From positions 1,140,001 to 1,204,000 of the forward strand of contig NZ_JAOQNH010000001.1 of assembly GCF_025961205.1 (NCBI RefSeq): DNA of 64,000 nt, read 5' to 3'. The notes below the pieces were generated by a model. The model saw only the letters and a program-made list of their open reading frames with translations. It had not been told where the DNA came from and did no database searches. Of the stretch, positions 1 to 10,560 are shown one piece after another (the first letter of the stretch is position 1; every line of letters begins with the position of its first letter). This DNA comes from Azospirillum fermentarium (GTDB lineage Bacteria; Pseudomonadota; Alphaproteobacteria; Azospirillales; Azospirillaceae). Made by a program: the position numbers and the translations under genes.

Positions 1-705
1 GGCGCCATCGCCGGGGGGCTGGCGATCCTGCCCTGGCGGGCGGTGCGCGACCACACGGCCGACGCGGCCCCGGTGCCGGCCCCGGCCGCCGCGGTTCCTG
101 CCGCCGGGGCGGCGTTCTCCCTGCCGCTGATCCTGCTGACCGCGGCCTATTTCCTGGAAGGCGGCGGCTACATCGTCACCGGCACCTTTCTGGTGGCGCT
201 GCTGAAGCAGGCGCCGGACACCGCGGGCGTCGGGGCGGTGGCCTGGATGGTGGCCGGTCTGGCCGGCATGGGATCGGGGCTGTTCTGGGGCTGGCTGGGC
301 CGGCGCATCGGCCCGTGGCCGGCGCTGCTGGCCGCCCATGTGGCGCAGGCCGCGGGCATCGTGCTGCCGCTGCTGGGCGGGCCGGCGGCGGGGGTGTTGT
401 CGGCGGCGCTGTTCGGCGGCACCTTCATCGGCATCGTGTCGCTGTCCTTCACCCTGGGCCGGCAGTTGTCCGCCGGATCGGCGGGGCGCGTGGTCGGCAC
501 GCTGACCGCGGTCTATGGGCTGGGCCAGATCATCGGGCCGCTGCCCGCGGGCATGGCGGTGGCGCACACGGGTTCCTACACCGCCGCACTGACGGGGGCC
601 GCGGTGGCGGTCCTGGCCGCGGCGGTTCTTCTGGCGGCGGGGTGGGTGCTGTCCCGCCGCCGCACCTTATCCCCAGCGACGGAGACGGTCCCATGCCGTA
701 CGTGA
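1..705 (+). CDS. MFS transporter, C-terminal part (cut by window start)
   Basis: The frame is open from the first base, so the gene begins outside the window; 234 residues remain. They form several hydrophobic segments rich in Gly, Ala and Leu, with short basic loops such as GWLGRRIGPWP between them, which is the pattern of the C-terminal half of a 12-helix major facilitator. The remnant resembles the YbfB/YjiJ-type MFS group, which is inference from the general sequence style. No substrate can be assigned. The last 13 bases overlap the tautomerase gene, so the two are probably co-transcribed. Confidence 0.7.
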   Translation, partial: GAIAGGLAILPWRAVRDHTADAAPVPAPAAAVPAAGAAFSLPLILLTAAYFLEGGGYIVTGTFLVALLKQAPDTAGVGAVAWMVAGLAGMGSGLFWGWLGRRIGPWPALLAAHVAQAAGIVLPLLGGPAAGVLSAALFGGTFIGIVSLSFTLGRQLSAGSAGRVVGTLTAVYGLGQIIGPLPAGMAVAHTGSYTAALTGAAVAVLAAAVLLAAGWVLSRRRTLSPATETVPCRT

Positions 706-914
706 ACATCAAGATCACCCGCGAAGGCGCCACGCCCGAGCAAAAGGCCGCCCTGATCCGCGGCGCCACCCAGCTTCTGGTCGATGTGCTGGGCAAGAAC
801 CCCAAGACCACCGTGGTGGTCATCGACGAGGTGGACACCGACAACTGGGGCATCGGCGGCGAAACCGTCACCGTGCTGCGCAAGGAGGCATCATCGGCGC
901 CGCTTGGAGGCTGA
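693..914 (+). CDS. 4-oxalocrotonate tautomerase family protein
   Basis: A 73-residue protein of the size of the 4-OT family, which catalyses keto-enol tautomerisation with an N-terminal proline base. The sequence starts Met-Pro-Tyr-Val, so Pro1 is exposed after Met removal, and a WGIGGE segment matches the family's FGIGGE region. The two arginines of classical 4-OT (Arg11, Arg39) are not at the expected places, so the substrate is probably not 4-oxalocrotonate. The ATG lies inside the end of the transporter gene behind a GGAGACGG Shine-Dalgarno. The last four residues and the stop codon fall in a 15-bp sequence found again at 55711. Confidence 0.85.
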   Translation: MPYVNIKITREGATPEQKAALIRGATQLLVDVLGKNPKTTVVVIDEVDTDNWGIGGETVTVLRKEASSAPLGG

Positions 915-940
915 CGCCCCCAAGCGAATCGCTTCCGGCA

Positions 941-1675
941 TCAATGGCCCGCGTTCGCGCGGGCCTTTTTGCGCCGGGCCGCCGCCATCAGGTTCAGCGC
1001 CTCCACCAGCGTGGAGAAGGCGATGGCGAAATACAGATAGCCCTTGGGGATGTGGAACCCCATGCCGTCGGCGGTCAGCGCCACGCCCACCAGCAGCAGG
1101 AACGACAGGGCCAGCATCTTGACCGTCGGGTGGCGGTTGACGAAATCCCCCACCGGGCCGGACGCGAACAGCATCACGCCCACGGCGATGACCACCGCCG
1201 CCACCATGATTTCCAGATGCTGCGACATGCCCACCGCGGTGATGACGCTGTCCAGCGAGAACACGATGTCCAGCACCATGATCTGCGCCACCACCCCGGC
1301 GAAGGTCGCGGCCTTGGCCGCCGGGCCGCCGTCGTCGTGGCCTTCCACCGAATGGTGGATTTCCATGGTGCCCTTGGCCAGCAGGAACAGCCCGCCGCCG
1401 ATCAGGATCAGGTCGCGGCCCGAGAAGGCCAGATCGCCCAGGCTGATCAGGGGCCGGGTCAGCGTGGCCACCCACGCGATGGAGGCCAGCAGCGCCAGCC
1501 GCGAGATCAGCGCCAGCGCCAGCCCCACCTGCCGCGCGGTCTTCTGCTGATGCTCCGGCAGCTTGGCCGCCATGATCGAGATGAAGATGATGTTGTCGAT
1601 GCCGAGGACGATTTCCAGCGCCGTCAGGGTGAGCAGGCTGGCCCAGGCGTTGGGGTCGAGAAGGATGTCGAACAT
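941..1675 (-). CDS. TerC family integral membrane protein
   Basis: A 244-residue polytopic membrane protein with the two acidic helices typical of TerC: EIVLGIDNIIF at residues 21-31 and DIVFSLDSVITAVG at 136-149. Known members of the family are linked to tellurite resistance or metal-ion (Mn, Ca) export at the inner membrane; the substrate here is unknown. I chose the ATG at 1675 because GGGAAAG lies seven bases before it; an in-frame start nine codons upstream has no ribosome site. It stands alone and is convergent with the tautomerase gene, whose terminator overlaps its 3' end. Confidence 0.85.
   Translation of the reverse strand: MFDILLDPNAWASLLTLTALEIVLGIDNIIFISIMAAKLPEHQQKTARQVGLALALISRLALLASIAWVATLTRPLISLGDLAFSGRDLILIGGGLFLLAKGTMEIHHSVEGHDDGGPAAKAATFAGVVAQIMVLDIVFSLDSVITAVGMSQHLEIMVAAVVIAVGVMLFASGPVGDFVNRHPTVKMLALSFLLLVGVALTADGMGFHIPKGYLYFAIAFSTLVEALNLMAAARRKKARANAGH
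946..970 (+). terminator. Rho-independent terminator of the tautomerase transcript
   Basis: An 8-bp perfect GC stem (GGCCCGCG / CGCGGGCC) closes a TTCG tetraloop and is followed by five T's on the plus strand. It starts 31 bases after the tautomerase stop. Positions 946-970 are also coding sequence for the last residues of terC on the other strand. Confidence 0.8.
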
Positions 1676-1766
1676 GAACGGGCTTTCCCAAAGCGCAGCC
1701 ACCGCTGCCGGACTGCCGGGAAGATGATCGTGTCTTCATAAGTGCGCAAGCGGTCCCGGACGGAGA

Positions 1767-2240
1767 TCACCCATCCTCGCCGGCACCGTCGCGCCCCGTC
1801 AGCCGGTCAAGCGCCCGGCGGTCCCGCTTGACCGGGCGGGGGCCGGACGCGGCGGGGTGGTGGCCGGGCACCCGGTGGGGGGTGTCCATGGCGGTTTCCG
1901 GGGCCGGCGGGGCCAGATCCTCGTACAGCGTGCGCGCCTCGTCCGCCGGGCCGCGGCGGGTGCCCAGCGCCGTGACCCGCACCACCCGGATGTGCCGCCC
2001 CTGGGGAAAGGTCAGCACGTCGGCCGGCTTCACCGCGTAATGGGCCTTGGCGATGGGGGTGCCCGACACCCGCACCACGCCGCTGGCGCACACCTTGGCC
2101 GCCAGGCTGCGGGTTTTGAAGAAACGGGCGTACCACAGCCATTTATCGATGCGCAGCCGGCCCCCGCCCTCGCCCTGCCCGGAATCGGGGCCGGTGCCGT
2201 CCGCATCGCTGTCGTCGTGAACCATGCTGTCTCGGGCCAT
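1767..2240 (-). CDS. S4-domain RNA-binding protein (Hsp15-like)
   Basis: About 157 residues. Residues roughly 25-85 form an S4 RNA-binding domain starting RLRIDKWLWYARFFKTRSLA, as in Hsp15/HslR, the heat-shock protein that binds 50S subunits carrying stalled nascent chains. The C-terminal half is Pro/Arg/Lys-rich and looks disordered, as in alphaproteobacterial homologues. The start is uncertain: ATG 2240 and ATG 2225 are both possible and neither has a strong Shine-Dalgarno. The frame continues upstream of 2240 but passes through AT-rich DNA that does not look coding. It is divergent from the diguanylate cyclase gene. Confidence 0.8.
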   Translation of the reverse strand: MARDSMVHDDSDADGTGPDSGQGEGGGRLRIDKWLWYARFFKTRSLAAKVCASGVVRVSGTPIAKAHYAVKPADVLTFPQGRHIRVVRVTALGTRRGPADEARTLYEDLAPPAPETAMDTPHRVPGHHPAASGPRPVKRDRRALDRLTGRDGAGEDG

Positions 2241-2396
2241 CGTGTGGGGAAGGAAGGGGTGCCGGTCATGATACCGCCATCCGGTGCACGAAGTGGCACC
2301 TTTATGAACAATATTTTTTCCGACAAAAACAGAAGAAGCACAGGGCCACCGGGTTTGTTGGCTGTCGAAAGTATTTTTATGCCGCAGCTTGACAAT

Positions 2397-2425
2397 TTGA
2401 ACGGTGATGAATGAAGAGGTAGAAT
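2397..2425 (+). promoter_or_regulatory. Candidate sigma-70 promoter for the GGDEF gene
   Basis: TTGAAC (2397-2402) and TAGAAT (2420-2425) are separated by 17 bases inside an AT-rich stretch, 62 bases before the GTG start at 2488. This is pattern matching only. The divergent 247-base gap also holds the upstream region of the S4 gene, where I see no clear promoter. Confidence 0.45.
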
Positions 2426-2487
2426 ATTTGTGAGGGGAAAGATTAAAAACTTTCCTGTCGTGCTGCGTTACGCCATCGGAGGTTGTC

Positions 2488-5265
2488 GTGTCGGAACGCC
2501 GTAAGAGCCCCCTTTCCCGCCGTCTGGGGCGTTTGCGCGATGCCATTCCCTGGGCTGCTCTGGCCGTATGCCTGGTGATCACTGTGATTGCCTGGCACCG
2601 GGAAGCGGCGGAGGAGACGGCGCGCAACCAAGCCGTCTTCGACCAGCAGGCGGTGGTTCTCGGCAACGCGCTGCAGGAGCGTCTCAGCCGGTACGAAGGG
2701 CTGGTGTCGGCGGCCCGCGCCGCCCTGCCCGCCGCCGGCCCGGCGGGAGAGGAGGTGCTGCGCCGTTTCGTGCCGGCCGAAGACATCCTCAACCGTTACC
2801 CCGGCATCGCCGGTTTTGGCCTGGCGGTCATGGTCCCGCCGGCGGACCTGGCCCGGTTCACCGCGGCGCGCATCGCGGTCCAGCCTGATTTCCGCATCAC
2901 GCCCAAGGCGGGCGCGGAGCCGCCGGCCCCCGGCGTGCCCGTTTCCTCCGGTTTGCCTGCGTATGTGGTGGTCCAGGCCATGCCCCCCGCGGTGGGCGGC
3001 ATGGTCGGCTATGACCTTGCCACCGACGATGTCCGGCGCCAGACGGCGGATCAGGCGCGCGACAGCGGCCGGGTCGCGCTCAGCCGCCGCCTGACCCTGC
3101 TCAGCCCCGGCGCCAGCGGCAGCGACGTGCTGATGATGGCCGCCGTCTACCGCGGCGGCACCGTGCCGGCCACGGTGGAGGAGCGGCGGGCGGCCCTGAG
3201 CGGGTGGGTGGTGGCGGCCCTGCGCATGGGGCCCTTGGCCGATTCGCTGCTGACCGGCCAGCCGGGCATCGACATGACCCTGACCGACATCACCGAGGCC
3301 CAGCCGGGCATCCCGATGTACGAGCGCCGCGGGCTGGTGATGGCGGATCAGGACGCCGTCACCGTATCCCGCGCCATGGCCCTGCACATCGGCGAACGGG
3401 TGTGGGAGGTGCGCTTCACCGCCCTGGCCGGCGGGCTGACCGGGGCGCACCCCGCGTCCACCCTCATCCTGTGGGGTGGGGTGGGAATGAGCGTTCTGCT
3501 GTGGGGCGGTCTCGGCCTGCTGTCCGCCGGGCGGCGCATGGCGGAGGCCAGGGCCCGCCGCTCCGCCGACGCCCTGTCCCTGACCGAGGCGACTTACCGC
3601 CGGTTCATCGCCGCCACCGCCGAAGGCTATCTGGAGGTGGACGCCGACGGCTGCATCATCGATGTGAACGACGCCCTGTGCCGCATTCTGGAGCGCCCGC
3701 GGACCGAACTGGTGGGCACCCCGCTGCTGGATCTGTCCACCAACTCCAGCCGTGCGGTCATCGCCCATCACCTGACCCGCCGCACCATCGGCGACCAGCG
3801 CTGCTACGAGGTCACCTTGCGCGGCGGCAACGGCCGGCGGGTCAACCTGCGCGTCAACGCCACCACCACCGCCGGCCCGCCGGACGGGCGGCTGCATTCC
3901 TCCGCCCTCATGACCGACATCACGGCCCAGACCCGGCTGCAGGAACAGATGCACGCGGCCCAGATGCGGCTGGAACAGATCTTCGCCGCCGCCCCCGTCG
4001 CCATGGCCGTGGTGCGGCTGGAGGACGGCGTGGTGGTGCAGGCCAACCGCAGCGCCTCCGCCCTGTTCGGTGCCGGCGCCGGGGCCGGGCCGGCGCATGG
4101 CGGCGAGGGGGGGGAGGCGGTTGTCCCCACCCTGTCGGGCCACAACTTCTTCCCCTATATCGCCAACCCCGAGGATGTCCGGTCGCTGATGGCCGCGGTG
4201 CGCGCCAACGGCAGCGTGCGCGGGTTCGAGGTGCGCATGATGCGCCCCGACGGCACCTTGTGGTGGGCCATGCTCTCGGCCGCCCGCTTCCTTCACGGCG
4301 GCGATCTGGCCATGCTGGTGGGCTGCCAGAACATCGACGCCGTGAAGAAGGGGCAGGAGGCGCAGAAGCTGGCCGCCGCCATCCTGGAATCGGTGCGCGA
4401 CGGGGTGATGGTGCTGTCCCTGGACCACCGCATCGAACAGGTGAACCCCGCCTTCACCTGGATCACCGGCTACCCCGCCGACGAAGCCGTGGGGCAGCCC
4501 CCGAGTCTGCTGGAATCCGGCCGTCAGGCCGAATCCCTCTACGATGCCGTGTGGGCCGGGGTGGAGCGCGCCGGTTTCTGGTCCGGCGACCTGTGGCTGC
4601 GGCGGCGGTCGGGGGAGGCGTTCGTATCCTCCACCTCCGTCGCCCCCATCCGCCCCGGCGGCGGCGCCCCCACCCACTATGTCGCGGTCATGCACGACAT
4701 CACCTCCCGCAAGGAGGATGAGGACCGCACGTGGAAGCTGGCGAATTATGATGCCCTGACCGGCCTGCCCAACCGGCTGCTGTTCGCCGACCGGCTGTCC
4801 CAGGCCGTCGGGCGTGCCCAGCGTGCCGGCGGACGCTTCGCGCTGCTCTATCTCGACCTCGACGGCTTCAAGCCCATCAACGACCGCTGGGGCCACGGGG
4901 CGGGGGATCAGGTGCTTCAGGAAACCGCCACACGGCTTCTGGCCTGCGTCCGCGGCTCCGACACCGTGGCGCGGGTGGGCGGCGACGAATTCATCATCAT
5001 CCTGGCCGACGCCCAGGACCGCGCCACCGCCCGCGCCGTCGCGCAGAAGATCGTGGACACCCTGTGCCGCCCCATCGCCCTGACCGTTCAGGACGCACAG
5101 GTGGACGGCGCCGTCACCGCCAGCGTCGGCATGGCCGTCTACGCCGTCGATGGCGCCACCCCCGACGCCCTGGTCGCCGCCGCCGACGCCGCCATGTACC
5201 ACGCCAAGGCCAAGGGCAAGAACCGCTGCACCTTCCCGCCCGATGTGGAAGCGCTGATGGGGTGA
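2488..5265 (+). CDS. Membrane diguanylate cyclase: CHASE-PAS-PAS-PAS-GGDEF
   Basis: A 925-residue inner-membrane sensor expected to make cyclic di-GMP from GTP. Order: helix at about 21-37, periplasmic CHASE-type domain at about 70-270, second helix near 322-345, three PAS domains starting near 367, 494 and 629, then a GGDEF domain from about 750. The active-site motif is intact (GGDEF 831-835), and an RGSD inhibitory site sits five residues before it (822-825), so product feedback is expected. There is no EAL or HD-GYP domain, so it should only synthesise. The GTG start at 2488 is supported by CGGAGG at 2477-2482. It is monocistronic, ending at a hairpin shared with the convergent HAD gene. 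Confidence 0.92.
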   Translation: MSERRKSPLSRRLGRLRDAIPWAALAVCLVITVIAWHREAAEETARNQAVFDQQAVVLGNALQERLSRYEGLVSAARAALPAAGPAGEEVLRRFVPAEDILNRYPGIAGFGLAVMVPPADLARFTAARIAVQPDFRITPKAGAEPPAPGVPVSSGLPAYVVVQAMPPAVGGMVGYDLATDDVRRQTADQARDSGRVALSRRLTLLSPGASGSDVLMMAAVYRGGTVPATVEERRAALSGWVVAALRMGPLADSLLTGQPGIDMTLTDITEAQPGIPMYERRGLVMADQDAVTVSRAMALHIGERVWEVRFTALAGGLTGAHPASTLILWGGVGMSVLLWGGLGLLSAGRRMAEARARRSADALSLTEATYRRFIAATAEGYLEVDADGCIIDVNDALCRILERPRTELVGTPLLDLSTNSSRAVIAHHLTRRTIGDQRCYEVTLRGGNGRRVNLRVNATTTAGPPDGRLHSSALMTDITAQTRLQEQMHAAQMRLEQIFAAAPVAMAVVRLEDGVVVQANRSASALFGAGAGAGPAHGGEGGEAVVPTLSGHNFFPYIANPEDVRSLMAAVRANGSVRGFEVRMMRPDGTLWWAMLSAARFLHGGDLAMLVGCQNIDAVKKGQEAQKLAAAILESVRDGVMVLSLDHRIEQVNPAFTWITGYPADEAVGQPPSLLESGRQAESLYDAVWAGVERAGFWSGDLWLRRRSGEAFVSSTSVAPIRPGGGAPTHYVAVMHDITSRKEDEDRTWKLANYDALTGLPNRLLFADRLSQAVGRAQRAGGRFALLYLDLDGFKPINDRWGHGAGDQVLQETATRLLACVRGSDTVARVGGDEFIIILADAQDRATARAVAQKIVDTLCRPIALTVQDAQVDGAVTASVGMAVYAVDGATPDALVAAADAAMYHAKAKGKNRCTFPPDVEALMG

Positions 5266-5273
5266 GGGGGGAC

Positions 5274-5294
5274 GAAGGGGACGCCGTCCCCTTC
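5274..5294. terminator. Hairpin between convergent GGDEF and HAD genes
   Basis: GAAGGGGAC, three loop bases, then GTCCCCTTC makes a perfect 9-bp stem in the 32-base gap between two convergent stops. It could end transcripts from both sides. No long T run follows. Confidence 0.5.
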
Positions 5295-5297
5295 GCC

Positions 5298-5927
5298 TCA
5301 CAGCAGCCCCAGCGCTTCCATCTCGGTGCGGAGCGCGCCGGCACCGGCGAAGTGGTGGGTGGTCATGCCGAGGCTGCGGGCGGTTTCCACGTTGGGCAGC
5401 GAGTCGTCGATGAAGTACAGGTCCGCCGGGTTCAGGCCGTAGGTGTCGAACAGGCGATGATAGATGGCCGGGTCCGGCTTCACCAGACCGGCTTCGCCCG
5501 ACACGACGATGCCGTCGAAGCGGGTAAGGAAGCCGAAGCGCTTCCGGGTCCGTTCGAACTTGGCGGCGGAGAAGTTGGTGATGCTGTAGACCGGCGTGCC
5601 GCGGGCCTTCAACTCGTCGAGAATCTCCGGTGTGCCGTCGATGGGGCCGGGGACCATCATGTCCCAGCAGTCGTCATAGGCGCGGATCAGCTCGGTGCAG
5701 TCGGGGTGCTGGGCGGCCAGCAGCCGCACCGCCTCGTCCCATGGGCGCCCGCGGTCCTGTTCCAGGTTCCAGTCGGGGGTGCAGACGGTGCCGAGGAAAT
5801 GCTCCATCAGGTCTTCGTCGCCGCCGAACAGCTCGCGGTACAGGTGGCGGGGATCCCATTCGATGAGAACCTTGCCGATGTCGAACACCACGGCTGTGGG
5901 CCGGCGGGAGGGGGCGGTTTCCGTCAT
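5298..5927 (-). CDS. HAD-superfamily hydrolase (YihX-like)
   Basis: A 209-residue haloacid-dehalogenase fold hydrolase. Motif I is VVFDIGKVL with nucleophile Asp16; a Gly stands where phosphatases usually have the second Asp, as in the YihX/HAD-IA group (sugar-phosphate phosphatase or haloacid dehalogenase types). Motif II is ITNFS (115-119), Lys150 is in GLVKPDP, and motif IV is FIDDS (Asp174, Asp175). The 40-90 insert serves as the helical cap. The substrate cannot be read from the sequence. It lies downstream of argG but is separated from it by a terminator, so it is probably expressed alone. Confidence 0.85.
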   Translation of the reverse strand: MTETAPSRRPTAVVFDIGKVLIEWDPRHLYRELFGGDEDLMEHFLGTVCTPDWNLEQDRGRPWDEAVRLLAAQHPDCTELIRAYDDCWDMMVPGPIDGTPEILDELKARGTPVYSITNFSAAKFERTRKRFGFLTRFDGIVVSGEAGLVKPDPAIYHRLFDTYGLNPADLYFIDDSLPNVETARSLGMTTHHFAGAGALRTEMEALGLL

Positions 5928-5954
5928 GGGGCGGTCATCCTGGCAGAAGACATG

Positions 5955-5994
5955 AAAACGCCCCCGGCACCGGGGTGAACCGGGGCCGGGGGCG
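5955..5994 (-). terminator. Rho-independent terminator of argG
   Basis: On the minus strand a 10-bp perfect stem (CGCCCCCGGC / GCCGGGGGCG, 5959-5994) is followed directly by TTTT. It begins 18 bases after the argG stop. Confidence 0.85.
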
Positions 5995-6011
5995 CGGCAG
6001 ACGGGGCGTTC

Positions 6012-7247
6012 TTACTTCAGATTGCCCTTGGCCATGGCGCCGAGGCGCAGGCGCAGCGCGTTGAGCTTGATGAAGCCTTCCGCGTCCTTCTGGTTGTAGA
6101 CGCTGTCCTCCTCGAACGTCACGTAATCGAGACGGTAGAGGGAGTTCGGCGACTTGCGGCCCACGACGCTGACGTTGCCCTTGAACAGCTTCAGCCGGAC
6201 GGTGCCGTTGACCACCGCTTGAGTCTGGTCGATCAGGGCCTGGAGCGCCAGACGCTCCGGCGACCACCAGTAGCCGCAGTAGATCAGCTCGGCGTAGCGC
6301 GGCATCAGCTCATCCTTCAGATGGCCGGCACCGCGGTCGAGCGTGATGCTTTCCATGGCGCGGTGGGCGGCCAGCAGGATGGTGCCGCCGGGCGTCTCGT
6401 ACACGCCGCGCGACTTCATGCCGACATAGCGGTTTTCCACCAGATCCAGACGGCCGATGCCGTTGTCGCCGCCCAGCGTGTTGAGCGCGGTCAGGATCTG
6501 GGCCGGGGACATCGCCTTGCCGTCGATGGCCACGGCGTCGCCGTTCTTGAACTCCACCTCGACGTAGGTCGGGGTGTCGGGCGCCTTTTCCGGGGCGACC
6601 GAGCGGGTGAACATGTCTTCGAACGGCTCGACCCACGGATCTTCCAGCGCCTTCCCCTCGTAGGAGATGTGCAGCAGGTTGGCGTCGGTGGAATAGGGCG
6701 CCTCGCCGCGCTTGTCCTTGGCGATGGGAATCTGGTTCTTTTCGGCGTAGTCGATCAGCTTGGTGCGGCTGTTCAGATCCCATTCGCGCCACGGCGCGAT
6801 GATCTTGATGTCGGGGCGCAGCGCGTAATAGCCCAGCTCGAAGCGCACCTGATCGTTGCCCTTGCCGGTGGCGCCGTGGGCCACGGCGTCGGCGCCGACC
6901 TGATTGGCGATCTCGATCTGGCGCTTGGCGATCAGCGGCCGGGCGATGGAGGTGCCCAGCAGGTAGGTGCCCTCGTACAGGGTGTTGGCGCGGAACATCG
7001 GGAAGACGAAATCGCGCACGAACTCTTCGCGCAGATCGTCGATGAAGATGTTTTCCGGCTTGATCCCCAGCATCTCGGCCTTGGCGCGGGCCGGTTCCAG
7101 CTCCTCGCCCTGACCGAGGTCGGCGGTGAAGGTCACCACCTCGCACCGGTAGGTTTCCTGGAGCCACTTGAGGATGACCGAGGTGTCGAGGCCGCCGGAA
7201 TAGGCCAGCACCACCTTCTTGATCTCTTTACCGGACGCGCCGCTCAT
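6012..7247 (-). CDS. argG: Argininosuccinate synthase
   Basis: 411 residues, the usual length for the enzyme that joins citrulline and aspartate with ATP in the penultimate step of arginine synthesis. The ATP-pyrophosphatase loop SGGLDTS is at residues 17-23, and family segments such as [10 protein letters not shown] and [13 protein letters not shown] are present. The ATG at 7247 is preferred; a GTG five codons upstream (7262) would add MKCPS and has no better ribosome site. The two small membrane-protein genes just upstream have the same orientation with only 61 bases between, so read-through is possible, but they have no evident role in arginine synthesis. Confidence 0.97.
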   Translation of the reverse strand: MSGASGKEIKKVVLAYSGGLDTSVILKWLQETYRCEVVTFTADLGQGEELEPARAKAEMLGIKPENIFIDDLREEFVRDFVFPMFRANTLYEGTYLLGTSIARPLIAKRQIEIANQVGADAVAHGATGKGNDQVRFELGYYALRPDIKIIAPWREWDLNSRTKLIDYAEKNQIPIAKDKRGEAPYSTDANLLHISYEGKALEDPWVEPFEDMFTRSVAPEKAPDTPTYVEVEFKNGDAVAIDGKAMSPAQILTALNTLGGDNGIGRLDLVENRYVGMKSRGVYETPGGTILLAAHRAMESITLDRGAGHLKDELMPRYAELIYCGYWWSPERLALQALIDQTQAVVNGTVRLKLFKGNVSVVGRKSPNSLYRLDYVTFEEDSVYNQKDAEGFIKLNALRLRLGAMAKGNLK

Positions 7248-7308
7248 GGAAGGACACTTCACCGAGGTTGAAACGGATCTGCGACACTACGGCGGACCGG
7301 CCCGGCCT

Positions 7309-7581
7309 TCAAGGGGGGGATTGTGCGGCGGAGTCGTCAGCGCCGCCGCCCGGCATCGACGGCCAGCGGCTGTAGGCGAAGAACCACAGCACCGGCACCT
7401 CCGCCCACGGCAGCAGCAGGACCAGAATCCACAAGGGGCTGCGCCCGGCCTTGGCCAGAACCCAGCCGCCCAGCGACAGCTTGGCGGTCAGGATCAGCGA
7501 CACGATCAGCATCGACAGCCACGGCTCCTGCCGCGTCAGCCACGTCCACGGGGCGCCGTACACGGCCAGAAGGGTTTCCAT
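7309..7581 (-). CDS. Small membrane protein, paralogue of the upstream gene
   Basis: 90 residues with two to three hydrophobic segments: about 18-38 and 42-70. It contains the pattern KAG-x4-W-x-L-(x)n-P-(x)n-RWP, seen in many uncharacterised small proteobacterial membrane proteins and also in the neighbouring 76-residue protein. The ATG at 7581 sits nine bases after AAGGAAGG; an ATG three codons earlier would overlap that site. Function unknown. It ends 61 bases before argG. Confidence 0.65.
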   Translation of the reverse strand: METLLAVYGAPWTWLTRQEPWLSMLIVSLILTAKLSLGGWVLAKAGRSPLWILVLLLPWAEVPVLWFFAYSRWPSMPGGGADDSAAQSPP

Positions 7582-7607
7582 CGGTCCCATCCTTCCTTGT
7601 TGCGGGG

Positions 7608-7838
7608 TCAGGCTTCGCGGCGGGCCTTGGGCGCCCGGCGGACGGCGGCGGGACGGTTGGGCCAGCGGCGGAAGGTCAGCACGCCGAACACCACCGTCAT
7701 GCCCACCAGCGGCACCAGGGTCACCAGCGACCACCGCCAATCCAGCCCCGCCCGCGTCAGCACGCGGGCCAGCGGCCACACGCTGAGCAGGTTGGCCATC
7801 AGCATGATGAAGGCCGAATCGTGAAACAGATCCTGCAC
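7608..7838 (-). CDS. Small membrane protein of unknown function
   Basis: 76 residues with two predicted helices (about 8-26 and 36-56) and a basic C-terminal tail. It shares RAG-x4-W-x-LV-x-LVP and RRWP with the next gene, so the two look like a tandem duplication. The GTG start at 7838 follows GGGGAG by eight bases; no ATG fits as well. The genes are 26 bases apart and probably co-transcribed. No function can be assigned. Confidence 0.6.
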   Translation of the reverse strand: MQDLFHDSAFIMLMANLLSVWPLARVLTRAGLDWRWSLVTLVPLVGMTVVFGVLTFRRWPNRPAAVRRAPKARREA

Positions 7839-7929
7839 CGGACGATCTCCCCGATCATGAGGCCGTCTTGATGCCCCGTCCGCCGGGGAAATGTCGAGCG
7901 GGTTTTTTTCCGGCGTTTCCGTCCGACGA

Positions 7930-7943
7930 TTTTCATATGAGAA
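7930..7943. promoter_or_regulatory. Palindrome in divergent upstream region
   Basis: TTTTCATATGAGAA is a 14-bp near-palindrome (one mismatch) in the AT-rich gap between the small membrane protein gene and the histidine kinase gene. It could be an operator. The ATG inside it opens a 23-codon ORF (7937-8008) whose TGA overlaps the GTG proposed for the kinase. Confidence 0.3.
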
Positions 7944-8004
7944 TACCCAAACGCCCATCAGCACCTTACATGATTTCTCCATCACCATCGGATCCCGCCG
8001 CCCT

Positions 8005-10543
<2,539 letters not shown>

Positions 10544-10560
<17 letters not shown>

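Noticed and set aside
2443..5301. Long minus-strand open frame of 952 codons
   Set aside because: It mirrors the diguanylate cyclase gene, has no domain, and reads as Gly/His/Gln-rich low-complexity sequence, as antisense frames do in GC-rich DNA.
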